The notes beneath the pieces were generated by a model, which searched no databases, was not told where the DNA came from, and saw nothing but the letters and a program-made list of their open reading frames with translations. From assembly GCA_021647765.1 (NCBI GenBank), contig JAKIUD010000004.1, positions 28,287-92,286 of the forward strand: 64,000 bases of DNA, in the 5' to 3' direction. Source of the stretch: Desulfuromusa sp. Its GTDB lineage: Bacteria > Desulfobacterota > Desulfuromonadia > Desulfuromonadales > Geopsychrobacteraceae. Of this stretch, positions 35,758-44,181 are shown piece after piece. The number at the start of each line of letters is the position of its first letter. Position 1 is the first letter of the stretch. The translations under genes and the position numbers were made by a program.

Positions 35758-35786
35758 CCGCTGGCAAATAATGTCAGCGGTTTTTT
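35758..35786 (+). terminator. intrinsic terminator after usp
   Basis: CCGCTG (35758-35763) pairs with CAGCGG (35775-35780), followed by six T. Confidence 0.8.
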
Positions 35787-35801
35787 CAGGTCATTTTTTG
35801 A

Positions 35802-35829
35802 TTGACAGCTGGCGCAGGAAAGGTAAAAT
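35802..35829 (+). promoter_or_regulatory. sigma-70 type promoter of tpx
   Basis: TTGACA (35802-35807) and TAAAAT (35824-35829) with a 16-base spacer, right after the preceding terminator and about 50 bases before tpx. Confidence 0.65.
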
Positions 35830-35879
35830 GTCGACTGATTTACTAAGGTATTAATGTCTATCTATAGAGGAGCAACAAA

Positions 35880-36404
35880 ATGAGTGATTTTCAGGAACGT
35901 GAAGCAGCAGTATTATTTAAGGGAAACCCGGCAACTTTGCTTGGTTCTGAGATCAAGGTTGGAGATACAGCACCGGACTTTCGTGTCGTTGACAATGGCC
36001 TGCAGCCGGTGACTTTGGCAACCGCTGCTGGCAAAATTCGGCTGATTGCGGTCGTTCCTTCTCTGGACACCCCGGTGTGTGACACGATGACCCGCCAGTT
36101 TAATCAGGATGTTGCCAATTTCCCCGATTCTGTTGTCGTTTATACCATTAGTGTTGATCTTCCTTTTGCGCAGAAGCGCTGGTGTGGGAATGCCGGGATT
36201 GATAAGGTTCAGACTCTCTCTGATTATCAGGATCGTTCTTTTGGATTGAATTACGGGCTGTTACTGAAAAAATTGAAATTGTTGGCACGGGCTGTTTATG
36301 TCATCGACCAGAATGATAAGGTCGTCTACGTTGAACTGGTTCCGGAAGTAACAGCAGAACCAAACTATACTGCAGCCTTAGAGGCAGTCAAAAAGCTTCT
36401 TTAA
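35880..36404 (+). CDS. tpx: thiol peroxidase Tpx
   Basis: This 174-residue peroxiredoxin of the Tpx subfamily reduces peroxides with thioredoxin. The peroxidatic cysteine is Cys67 in PSLDTPVCDTMTR and the resolving cysteine is Cys102 in RWCGNAGI. The N-terminal GNPATLLGSEIKVGDTAPDF is typical of Tpx. An AGAGGAG ribosome site lies before the ATG. It is a single-gene unit with its own promoter; fits an oxygen-sensitive organism together with the hemerythrin gene nearby. Confidence 0.96.
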   Translation: MSDFQEREAAVLFKGNPATLLGSEIKVGDTAPDFRVVDNGLQPVTLATAAGKIRLIAVVPSLDTPVCDTMTRQFNQDVANFPDSVVVYTISVDLPFAQKRWCGNAGIDKVQTLSDYQDRSFGLNYGLLLKKLKLLARAVYVIDQNDKVVYVELVPEVTAEPNYTAALEAVKKLL

Positions 36405-36411
36405 CTCTTAT

Positions 36412-36571
36412 AAGAACCTCAGCAAAACCGGGATTGTCCCGCATGGGGGCTGTCCCAGGCTTTTGCGGTGTGAACTGCCATATTTTCATGGCTCGTAAAC
36501 TCTTGGGACAGCCCGATGGTGCTGGGGACAGTCCCGAGATTACTACGAAATTGCTTGAATTAGCGCCATTC
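36412..36571. repeat. dispersed palindromic element, copy C (left end degraded)
   Basis: It shares GCATGGGGGCTGTCCCAGGC and the GGGACAGTCCCGAGATTACT arm with copies A and B and ends at right in TTGAATTAGCGCCATTC (36555-36571). The left inverted end is not recognisable beside the tpx stop codon. It lies between tpx and the convergent symporter gene. Confidence 0.75.
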
Positions 36572-36620
36572 GGAACAGTTCCGACTTTACTTCCCCTTTT
36601 GTTTACTTTTAAATTCCTCT

Positions 36621-38450
36621 TCAATAGGGTCGACGGGCATCTGTCGATATTTTTCTTTCACCGGAAGATCTTTCGACCGGATATCGTATCTTTTCGACCA
36701 GTTCCTGAATTTCTTGGGGCGGTTCTGGGGTCACTTTTGAAACAACATACATCAGTACAAAGTTAATGATCATGCCGACCGTACCTATTCCTTCGGGAGA
36801 AATTCCAAACCACCAGTTGTCAGACTTGTTGGCTCCCGGATTAATAAACTTGAAATAGACAATATAGGCGGTGGTAAAGCTGATACCGGCAATCATTCCG
36901 GTCATAGCCCCATAAACGTTGGTTTTTTTGGTAAAAACACCCATAATAATAACAGGAAAGAATGACGCTGCTGCCAAGCCAAAGGCAAAGGCAACAACCT
37001 GAGCGACAAAGCCAGGGGGAAAAATCCCGAACAGCCCGGCAATAACGACTGCTCCAGCCGCCCCGCAACGAGCCCACAACAGCTCCCCTTTTTCCGACAT
37101 ACCTGGCATCAGCACACCCTTCATCAGGTCGTGTGAGATGGAAGCAGAGATAACCAGTAATAGTCCCGCTGCTGTCGAGAGTGCTGCAGCTAATCCTCCG
37201 GCAGCGACCAGAGCAATAATCCAGTTAGGTAACCGGGCAATTTCAGGATTTGCCAGAACTATAATATCGCGATCTACATAGAGTTCATTTGGATCGCTGG
37301 TTATGATATTGGAGACCATTGCCTGTCCAAGCTTTCCAGTTTTCCCGGTGTATTTTGGTTTTCCAGCCATTGCTTTACCGGGACCATACTGCATAATCCC
37401 ATCGCCATTTTTATCAATCCAGGCAATCAACCCGGTTGCTTCCCAGTTTTTGAACCATTGCGGGGCATGATCATAGCGGACATTATGAACTGTTTTGATA
37501 AAATTTGTTCGGGCAAAGGCGGCAACAGCTGGTGCCGCAGTATAAAGGAGAACGATAAAAAATAGCGCCCACCCTGCTGAAGCACGGGCATCTCTGATTC
37601 GGGGGACAGTAAAGAAGCGAATGATCACGTGTGGCAGTCCGGCGGTACCGACCATCAGGGCAACAACAATAAAGAAGACATCGATTTTAGGTCTGACCCC
37701 GGAGGTATATTCGCTGAATCCCAAGTCTTTGTGGATACCATTCAGGACATCAAGAAGATATTTTCCCTGAGTTGAAGCATCCTGAAGGATCTCTGCTCCA
37801 CCGGCACTGATAGTGCTGCCAAAGCCAAAGGCGGGAATCGGATTGTTGGTCAACATGATTGAGATGTAAATAGCGGGAATCATGTAGGCAATGATCAGTA
37901 TGCAATATTGGGCAACCTGGGTGTAGGTGACCCCTTTCATCCCACCCAGGACAGCATAGAAAAAAACAATACACATCCCGATAGCTACCCCGGTATTGAT
38001 TGGAACATTGAGGAAGCGTGAGAAAACCACACCGACACCACGCATTTGTCCGGCAACGTAGGTAAATGAGATAAAAATGGCACAGAGCAGGGAAATGATT
38101 CTGGCACTTTGAGAGTAGTAGCGATCGCCGATAAATTCTGGAACGGTGAATTTTCCATATTTGCGCAAGTAGGGAGCCAGCAGCATGGCAAGTAGAACAT
38201 AGCCGCCGGTCCAGCCCATCAGGTACATCGAGCCGTCACGTCCCATGAATGAGATCAGCCCTGCCATAGAAATAAAGGAAGCTGCAGACATCCAGTCTGC
38301 ACCGGTCGCCATACCGTTCAGAATGGGATGAATAGTCCGTTCTGCCGTGTAAAAAGCCCCAGTTGAAACAGCTCGAGTACGAATCGCTACTAGGATATAG
38401 ATTGCGAAAGAAACGCCGACAAGAACCCAGGTCCAGGTTGTAATGCTCAT
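36621..38450 (-). CDS. sodium:solute symporter (acetate permease ActP-like, VC_2705 type), first copy
   Basis: This 609-residue SSS-family transporter has about thirteen hydrophobic helices. Blocks include GMATGADWMSAASFISMAGLI, GWTGGYVLLAMLLAPYLRKYGKFTVPEFIGDRYYS, YAVLGGMKGVTYTQVAQYC, GTAGLPHVIIRFFTVP and AALSTAAGLLLVISASISHDL. Between helices, residues 346-357 read DKNGDGIMQYGP, an EF-hand-like loop. The C-terminal tail is long and charged (ERSSGERKISTDARRPY). Monocarboxylates such as acetate are likely substrates for this subfamily, not proven here. Its DUF4212 partner is 307 bp upstream, with a repeat element between them, unlike the tightly linked second pair. Confidence 0.88.
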   Translation of the reverse strand: MSITTWTWVLVGVSFAIYILVAIRTRAVSTGAFYTAERTIHPILNGMATGADWMSAASFISMAGLISFMGRDGSMYLMGWTGGYVLLAMLLAPYLRKYGKFTVPEFIGDRYYSQSARIISLLCAIFISFTYVAGQMRGVGVVFSRFLNVPINTGVAIGMCIVFFYAVLGGMKGVTYTQVAQYCILIIAYMIPAIYISIMLTNNPIPAFGFGSTISAGGAEILQDASTQGKYLLDVLNGIHKDLGFSEYTSGVRPKIDVFFIVVALMVGTAGLPHVIIRFFTVPRIRDARASAGWALFFIVLLYTAAPAVAAFARTNFIKTVHNVRYDHAPQWFKNWEATGLIAWIDKNGDGIMQYGPGKAMAGKPKYTGKTGKLGQAMVSNIITSDPNELYVDRDIIVLANPEIARLPNWIIALVAAGGLAAALSTAAGLLLVISASISHDLMKGVLMPGMSEKGELLWARCGAAGAVVIAGLFGIFPPGFVAQVVAFAFGLAAASFFPVIIMGVFTKKTNVYGAMTGMIAGISFTTAYIVYFKFINPGANKSDNWWFGISPEGIGTVGMIINFVLMYVVSKVTPEPPQEIQELVEKIRYPVERSSGERKISTDARRPY

Positions 38451-38757
38451 GGTTGGATTTCCCCCACAGGTAGACCGGTTACAGCTCTGTGGTTAATCGT
38501 CATATAGATACGTAAGGGTGATACGCTCACAAAAAATTTGGTAACTATTCAGCACATCTGTTAGTAAAGCCTGGAGCGCCCCGAATGGTGCTAGTTTAAC
38601 CAGTATAGCAGTAAACTTGGGACTGTCCCCAGACCCATCGGGGGCTGTCCCGAAGTTTACGGTCGACGAAGAACCGCAGTGATCCGTACCGCAAAAGCCT
38701 GGGACAGCCCTCCATGCGGGGACAGTCCCGGTTTTGCTGAATAGTCTTGCGCTGCCA
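38451..38757. other. gap between DUF4212 and symporter genes (first pair)
   Basis: Most of this 307-bp gap is palindromic element copy D. The remaining about 130 bases next to the symporter show GGTTACAGCTCTGTGGTTAA-like sequence but no clear promoter. In the second pair the equivalent gap is 15 bp, so the element probably inserted between two once-adjacent genes. Confidence 0.6.
38583..38757. repeat. dispersed palindromic element, copy D (opposite orientation)
   Basis: It begins GAATGGTGCTAGTTTAA (38583-38599) and runs through GGGACTGTCCCC, GGGGGCTGTCCC and GGGGACAGTCCC to a degraded far end touching the DUF4212 stop codon at 38758. Interior order is reversed relative to copies A-C. Confidence 0.78.
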
Positions 38758-39018
38758 TCAATCTTCAAAAACATCATATTTACGATCAAGCCTGTTCATT
38801 AGTTGGACATAGACAAAAATCAGCAGGCAGAAGATAATCTCCGTCCCTTGATTGGCAAACCAAAAACCCAAAGGAAAGCCGAAAAACTTTATTTTATCGA
38901 GCTGGTCGACAAAAATAATGCCAAAGAGATAGGAAACAGTAAACCAGATTGACAACAAGATGGCTATATACTTGATGTTCTGCTTCCAGTAAGCATGTAA
39001 TTCATCTTTTCTAGCCAT
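38758..39018 (-). CDS. DUF4212 family, small subunit of sodium/solute symporter, first copy
   Basis: This 86-residue protein has two hydrophobic helices and the family blocks YWKQNIKYIAILLSIWF, FGFPLGFWFANQGTEIIF and the C-terminal MNRLDRKYDVFED. The PLGFWFAxQG and MxxxDxKYxVxED motifs also occur in the second copy. DUF4212 genes usually sit directly before VC_2705-type symporters and are taken as their small subunit. The start is ATG at 39018; a ribosome site is not strong. Confidence 0.9.
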   Translation of the reverse strand: MARKDELHAYWKQNIKYIAILLSIWFTVSYLFGIIFVDQLDKIKFFGFPLGFWFANQGTEIIFCLLIFVYVQLMNRLDRKYDVFED

Positions 39019-39169
39019 GGAGACTTCACCTAACAGTTGATCTACTCAGAACAGTGTTCTAATTGTTCGTTGCCCATTCTAATCGAAACAGTATTTTTCG
39101 CAATCAATTAATTGTTGATCCGGCATCTTGAGGGCAGTCGTTGTAGGAAAAATATTGGTTACAATTTCA

Positions 39170-41083
39170 TCAGCCGACAATTTTTGAAAAATGCCTCTTG
39201 GTTGAATCCTGAAGCTTACTGGCAACCCGAAAGGCTTCTTTGAGAATATCCTGTTCCTTTTTTGTCAATGCGTATGGATCCAGGTAATGGGACGGAAATT
39301 TTCCCTGGTCGATCAGTGAAATTTCATTGCGCAGGCGCAAAAAAGTAAAGGCTTCAAACGCCGCCTTGATATGTTCAGCTGTCTCCAGATTGAACACTTT
39401 CAGCTTGACCAGTTGATCGATTCGTTCCGTGGTGGTGGTGGCGTTCACCTGCTGCTCCAGCAAGAACATTCGAACGCAATCAACAATGAAAATACTCCCT
39501 GCCTGCTTGATAGATAGCTGACCCTTGTGTTTTTTACCTTTTTCCAGAGAAAAACGACCGATCAGACTCAGCGGCACTTTGTGTTTAAAATCAAGTTCCA
39601 TCATATGATAGAGAAATATCGGATGCGCTTTAATTTCCTGATGGACAATTTCTCTCAGATCTTGACACAAAGATGCTTCACCAGCTATGGGCATAAAGTC
39701 CAAAAAAATTGAGGAATAACGCACTTTCTGGGCTTCCGGAACCCTGATCCAGTCCGATACCCGCTCTTGCCACTCCTTTAAGCGGCCGCGCCAGAGTGGG
39801 TTGTTAACCATGACATTTCCCTTGCAGCGGGGGTAGCCAATACGGGCAAGTGCTGCAACAAGTTTTTTGGCAAAGGGGACAAAGAACGCATCCACTTCTG
39901 CAATTTTATCATCCGGAAAATCTTCATAAATAAAACCGTTATCCTGATCCGGGCCTAGCAACATTTCTTTACGACCACCGCTTCCCATGATAATAAAACA
40001 AACTTTAATATCCGGCTGCTTTTTGCCTTGATGCTTCATTTCATCCAGAACAAGTTCATAGCAACGTTGGATAATCCGGTGATGGATGTAGGAAATAATC
40101 TCCATTGTTTCAATATGTGAACGACTTTCGCTCAGTAAAGCTCGAGCAACCTTGACAATCTCCTCACGGGCGAAAATGAGGTCTTCCACTGTACGAGCTT
40201 TGTTGACATTGCCGATTAATAACATCGACTTTTGACTGCGGTATTTCATTAGATCTTGGAATGTAACAATTCCGACAATTTCACCCCGATCGAGTATTGG
40301 CAGGTGTCTTATTTTATGCCCCATCATAAAGGAGGTTGCTTCATACATAAAGGTGTCTGGAGCCATGGTGCAGGGCTGCAGACTCATCACTTCACCAGCG
40401 TTTGCTGTGTTACAATCTGCAGTTTCTCTGGCGAGAACTTTTGCAACCAAATCTTTCTCAGTCACAATACCGATCAGCTGGTTATTCTTGTCACAAACCA
40501 GTATGGAACCAATACTTTGCCGAATCATTTTTCGGGCAACCTCTTGGATTGAGGTTTCCATGGTACAGGTTGTTACCGGCGTTGACATAATTTCTGAAAG
40601 TCGCTTTTTAAACGGATAGGCTTCCATTTGCGTCAGTGCATTTCGGGCGTGTTCGCTGACCATATCTGAGTAAAGGCCACGGACGCGGGAATAGATTGCC
40701 TGATTAAAGAATTCAGTTATATGTGGGTAGTCTGTGGCTATTTTAGTCAGGATATGTTCCGGAATCAGATAGCATTCGGTCTCTTTGACCGTTCGTGCCC
40801 CAGCTGAATATCCTTGCTTAGTGAAGACAGGGGTTCCCCCAAAAAAAGCCCCCTCTTTTCGATAATCGACAACCATCTCAACACCGCCGGGAGGTTGAAC
40901 AACAATTTCCACCAAACCGGACTTGATGACGTAGAGATACCCCGTTGGCTGAGCTTGTTGATTAAAGATAAGTGTTTGTGCTGGAAATTTCTTGATTTCA
41001 GCAGATTGGTTAAGCTCAGTAAAAATTTCTTCTGGTAGTTGACTAAACGGTTCGGTGTCGCGTAGGGATTTGATCAGGCTCAT
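39170..41083 (-). CDS. cNMP-binding / CBS / DUF294 nucleotidyltransferase-like regulator
   Basis: This 637-residue cytosolic protein has an N-terminal cyclic-nucleotide-binding-type domain (about 10-130, GYLYVIKSGLVEIVV, EGAFFGG). Two CBS repeats follow (about 165-290: MSTPVTTCTMETSIQEVARKM and MSLQPCTMAPDTFMYEATSFM). A GlnD-like nucleotidyltransferase domain DUF294 has GSGGRKEMLLGPDQDNGFIY (about 375-395), and a C-terminal DUF294_C region completes it. Such proteins accompany acetate-type symporters in many proteobacteria and probably tune them in response to nucleotides; the reaction is not known. It lies upstream of the first DUF4212 gene in the same direction. Confidence 0.9.
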   Translation of the reverse strand: MSLIKSLRDTEPFSQLPEEIFTELNQSAEIKKFPAQTLIFNQQAQPTGYLYVIKSGLVEIVVQPPGGVEMVVDYRKEGAFFGGTPVFTKQGYSAGARTVKETECYLIPEHILTKIATDYPHITEFFNQAIYSRVRGLYSDMVSEHARNALTQMEAYPFKKRLSEIMSTPVTTCTMETSIQEVARKMIRQSIGSILVCDKNNQLIGIVTEKDLVAKVLARETADCNTANAGEVMSLQPCTMAPDTFMYEATSFMMGHKIRHLPILDRGEIVGIVTFQDLMKYRSQKSMLLIGNVNKARTVEDLIFAREEIVKVARALLSESRSHIETMEIISYIHHRIIQRCYELVLDEMKHQGKKQPDIKVCFIIMGSGGRKEMLLGPDQDNGFIYEDFPDDKIAEVDAFFVPFAKKLVAALARIGYPRCKGNVMVNNPLWRGRLKEWQERVSDWIRVPEAQKVRYSSIFLDFMPIAGEASLCQDLREIVHQEIKAHPIFLYHMMELDFKHKVPLSLIGRFSLEKGKKHKGQLSIKQAGSIFIVDCVRMFLLEQQVNATTTTERIDQLVKLKVFNLETAEHIKAAFEAFTFLRLRNEISLIDQGKFPSHYLDPYALTKKEQDILKEAFRVASKLQDSTKRHFSKIVG

Positions 41084-41210
41084 GTGGATATTCCTATTTC
41101 ACTATTTAAAGATTTCTACAGGATAAAAGGCCTCCATTTGGAAGCCCTGTGTAGAGTTAAAGAAGAATATCACAGTTATGGTGTGAGATGGAAGGGTGGG
41201 TGCTTAAAAC

Positions 41211-41606
41211 CTAATCTGCCACTGTGTCCTTCTTTTTCCCAAATTTAATTGGATGAGCCTGAAAGCGGATAATGAGGTCGGCAATAATCTTTCCCCAGAT
41301 AGTTATTCCTGCTATAGCACTCCAGGTTTCATAGCTCTGGAATGGCCCGATAAGGATACCAGTGAAAATCCAGAACGGGACACCAATAATAATCCAGACA
41401 GCAATACCACCGCAAATAAGATTAAGTAGACCGACAAAGGGAGCCCATTTTTTCGGATTTTTGGGAGGCAAGCCACGTTTGATGGCAACTTCTGCATAGT
41501 TCTTTTTGATGAAAATTCGCCAGGCACGCCGCAGCCAGAAAAAAGCCATCGGAAACAGAGCCAGAAACAAAATCCAGGTCAGGATAACACCAATATCAAA
41601 AACCAT
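41211..41606 (-). CDS. small membrane protein of unknown function in the symporter cluster
   Basis: This 131-residue protein has an N-terminal hydrophobic helix (about 4-26), a basic loop with RAWRIFIKKNYAEVAIKRGLPP, two further helices (about 55-80 and 88-112), and a basic C-terminal tail. I do not recognise the family. The initiating ATG at 41606 is followed by codon use like its neighbours, and the gene is in line with the DUF294 gene 127 bp downstream. Its position suggests a role with the transporters; nothing in the sequence proves it. Confidence 0.7.
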   Translation of the reverse strand: MVFDIGVILTWILFLALFPMAFFWLRRAWRIFIKKNYAEVAIKRGLPPKNPKKWAPFVGLLNLICGGIAVWIIIGVPFWIFTGILIGPFQSYETWSAIAGITIWGKIIADLIIRFQAHPIKFGKKKDTVAD

Positions 41607-41633
41607 CTAAAGCTCCTCAGTCAATTATTGGTA

Positions 41634-41717
41634 ACTCTGCAGTAAACTTGGGACTGCCTCCGATGGGTCTGGGACAGTCCCAAGTTTACTGCAATACTGC
41701 TTAAACTAGCACCATTC
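41634..41717. repeat. dispersed palindromic element, copy E (rearranged half-element)
   Basis: Here the right half of the element is folded on itself: CAGTAAACTTGGGACTG (41640-41656) and its exact complement (41675-41691) make a 17-bp perfect stem, followed by the standard end TTAAACTAGCACCATTC (41701-41717). Confidence 0.75.
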
Positions 41718-41811
41718 GAGACACGTAACAAAGTATATGACCCCGGAATACTAAAGCTATGTTGCCGGGGCAATCAAGAGTATTTTGTAATTTATTTAAA
41801 TCAGGATGGTT

Positions 41812-41842
41812 AAAAAAGCCCCGCCAGCAGAACTGGCGGGGC
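41812..41842 (-). terminator. intrinsic terminator after second symporter gene
   Basis: On the minus strand GCCCCGCCAG and CTGGCGGGGC form a perfect 10-bp stem followed by six T. It ends the DUF4212-symporter unit and isolates it from the genes downstream. Confidence 0.92.
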
Positions 41843-41889
41843 AAAATGATCAGGCATTAATGCACCGATCGGATTAAACCAATGATTCT

Positions 41890-43701
41890 TTAGTGGACTC
41901 CGTCAACAGCTTTGGAACCACGTGGCACACGAATATCTTCAACCATTTGAGCAATATCTTCTGGTACCGGTGGAGTCATGTTCTTGACTGCAAAAGCAAC
42001 GGCGAAGTTAACAATTGCGCCGATAGCACCAAAAGCGTTCGGGGAAATACCAAAGAAGAAACTTGATTTGCCACCGAAAAGACCAAGGAACTCAGTTCCC
42101 TTGATGAAGAAGATACCTTTGTGGGCAAAAACATAGAACATGGTGATGCCGAGACCAGAGAGCATACCGGCAATGGCACCTTGCTTGTTCATGGTTCTAC
42201 TGAAGATACCCATCATCAGGCATGGGAAGATTGAACTGGCAGCCAGACCAAAGGCGATAGCCACGGTACCAGCGGCAAAACCTGGAGGATTCAGACCCAG
42301 ATAGCCAGCGACAACGATTGAACAAGCCATAGCGATTTTACCAGCCAACAGTTCCTGACTCTCGGTCATATCTCTGAACCAGATATTCTTGAACAAGTCA
42401 TGAGAAATAGCAGAGGAAATTGCCAGGAGCAGACCCGCGGCGGTCGACAATGCAGCAGCCAGACCACCAGCAGCAACCAGAGCAATAACCCAGTTAGGCA
42501 ATAGGGCAATTTCCGGATTTGCCAGAACCATGATATCCCGGTTAACACTCAGCTCGCTGCCTTTCCAACCGGCAGCTTCAACTTTGGCCAGGAAATCAGC
42601 ATCTTTGGATTTACCGTTATAGTACTGGATACGACCATCGCCATTTAAATCCTTAAACTTCAGCAGACCGGTCACTTCCCAACGTTTCATCCAGTCGGGT
42701 CGTTCAGCGTAGATGATACTGTTTTCGGGTGCGAAGAAATCACCATCTGTTTGCATAACCGCTTTGTTGATAGTGGCGTGCAGGTTCAGACGTGCCATGG
42801 CAGCAACAGCAGGAGCTGTGGTGTAGAGGATAGCGATAAAAATCAGAGCCCAACCTGCGGAGTAACGGGCATCTTTAACCGTCGCAACGGTGAAGAAACG
42901 CATGATAACGTGAGGAAGACCAGCAGTACCGATCATCAGGGACACGGTGTAAACAAACATGTTGAGCAAGCTCCCTGGAACCTGGGTGGTGTATTTACCA
43001 AAACCGAGGCCGGTAACAACTTGATCCAGTTTGCTCAGCAGACTCATATCTGTACCGACAAAATTAGAACCCAGACCAAGTTGTGGCAGTGGATTGCCAG
43101 TCAGGTGCATGGAGATAAAAATCGCAGGAACGGTGTAGGCAAGAATCAGAACACAATACTGAGCAACCTGAGTGTAGGTAATCCCTTTCATCCCACCGAA
43201 AACGGCATACAGGAAGACAATTCCCATACCAATGTAAACACCCGTTGAGTTGGAAACACCAAGAAAACGGGAGAACGCAACACCAACACCAGTCATCTGC
43301 CCGATGATGTAGGTTAATGATGCAGCCAGAAGACAAAGAACCGCCACGACACTGGCTCCTCTGGAATAGTAACGGGTGGAGACGAAGGCTGGTACGGTAA
43401 ACTTACCAAACTTCCGCAGGTAAGGTGCCAACAGCATCGCTAACAGCACATAACCACCGGTCCAACCCATCAGGAACAGACCACCACCAAAACCCATATT
43501 GGCAATGAGGCCAGCCATGGAGATAAAGGAGGCTGCCGACATCCAGTCAGCACCGATTGCCATACCATTAATCACTGGAGGGACATTCCCGCCGGCAGAA
43601 TAAAATTCACTTGTACTTCCCGCGCGAGCCCAGACTGCAATGCCAATATAGATGGCAAAGGTGAGACCGACTACGAGATATGTCATCGCTTGTAAACCCA
43701 T
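41890..43701 (-). CDS. sodium:solute symporter (acetate permease ActP-like, VC_2705 type), second copy
   Basis: This 603-residue SSS transporter is paralogous to the gene at 36621-38450: NGMAIGADWMSAASFISMAGLI, GWTGGYVLLAMLLAPYLRKFGKFTVPAFV, YAVFGGMKGITYTQVAQYC, GTAGLPHVIMRFFTVA and AALSTAAGLLLAISSAISHDL are shared. An EF-hand-like loop DLNGDGRIQYYN starts at residue 351. The short C-terminus lacks the charged tail of the first copy. A ribosome site GGGAGGAAATT lies before the ATG. It follows its DUF4212 partner by 15 bp and ends at a strong terminator, so it is a complete two-gene unit. Confidence 0.9.
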   Translation of the reverse strand: MGLQAMTYLVVGLTFAIYIGIAVWARAGSTSEFYSAGGNVPPVINGMAIGADWMSAASFISMAGLIANMGFGGGLFLMGWTGGYVLLAMLLAPYLRKFGKFTVPAFVSTRYYSRGASVVAVLCLLAASLTYIIGQMTGVGVAFSRFLGVSNSTGVYIGMGIVFLYAVFGGMKGITYTQVAQYCVLILAYTVPAIFISMHLTGNPLPQLGLGSNFVGTDMSLLSKLDQVVTGLGFGKYTTQVPGSLLNMFVYTVSLMIGTAGLPHVIMRFFTVATVKDARYSAGWALIFIAILYTTAPAVAAMARLNLHATINKAVMQTDGDFFAPENSIIYAERPDWMKRWEVTGLLKFKDLNGDGRIQYYNGKSKDADFLAKVEAAGWKGSELSVNRDIMVLANPEIALLPNWVIALVAAGGLAAALSTAAGLLLAISSAISHDLFKNIWFRDMTESQELLAGKIAMACSIVVAGYLGLNPPGFAAGTVAIAFGLAASSIFPCLMMGIFSRTMNKQGAIAGMLSGLGITMFYVFAHKGIFFIKGTEFLGLFGGKSSFFFGISPNAFGAIGAIVNFAVAFAVKNMTPPVPEDIAQMVEDIRVPRGSKAVDGVH

Positions 43702-43716
43702 AATTAAATTTCCTCC

Positions 43717-43977
43717 CTAGTCTTCGTGGACGTCATATTTTTCATCAATTTTTCCCATTCTATTAGCGTAATAGAAAATGAGAATGATGAAAACATAGAT
43801 TGAACCCTGCTGAGCAAACCAGAATCCCAGTGGGTAACCACCAAGTGAAATGCTGTTCAGCGCACCAGCGAACAGAATTCCGGCACCGTAAGAAACTACG
43901 AACCAGATAATCAGCATGTTCCTGACTAAGGCTAACGTTTCCTTCCAATAAGCTTTACTACTGTTGTCCGTACTCAT
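43717..43977 (-). CDS. DUF4212 family, small subunit of sodium/solute symporter, second copy
   Basis: This 86-residue two-helix protein has YWKETLALVRNMLIIWFVVSYG, GGYPLGFWFAQQGSIYVF and MGKIDEKYDVHED. It is the same length as the first copy and clearly homologous. A strong GGAGGAC ribosome site precedes the ATG at 43977. It is the first gene of the second symporter unit, downstream of the IclR gene. Confidence 0.93.
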   Translation of the reverse strand: MSTDNSSKAYWKETLALVRNMLIIWFVVSYGAGILFAGALNSISLGGYPLGFWFAQQGSIYVFIILIFYYANRMGKIDEKYDVHED

Positions 43978-44181
43978 AAAAAAGTCCTCCTCGCAAAAAG
44001 ATGGATGTTACCCCCTAAAAAATACTGTTTTGAATCTGTGAGCTAATCTTCTGCTCGGGTATGATCGTCTTTTTAGCTACCTCCTTTCAAAGATTAGTCA
44101 TTCATGTTTACGTTTTCTGGATAAAAATGTGTCGCGATAGTACCACCTGAGCTATTTCAGGCTTTATCGTTGATTCTTTGC

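Noticed and set aside
44100..44180. TGGTAC on the minus strand upstream of the second DUF4212 gene as a sigma-54 promoter
   Set aside because: No TTGC-type -12 element occurs at the required spacing.
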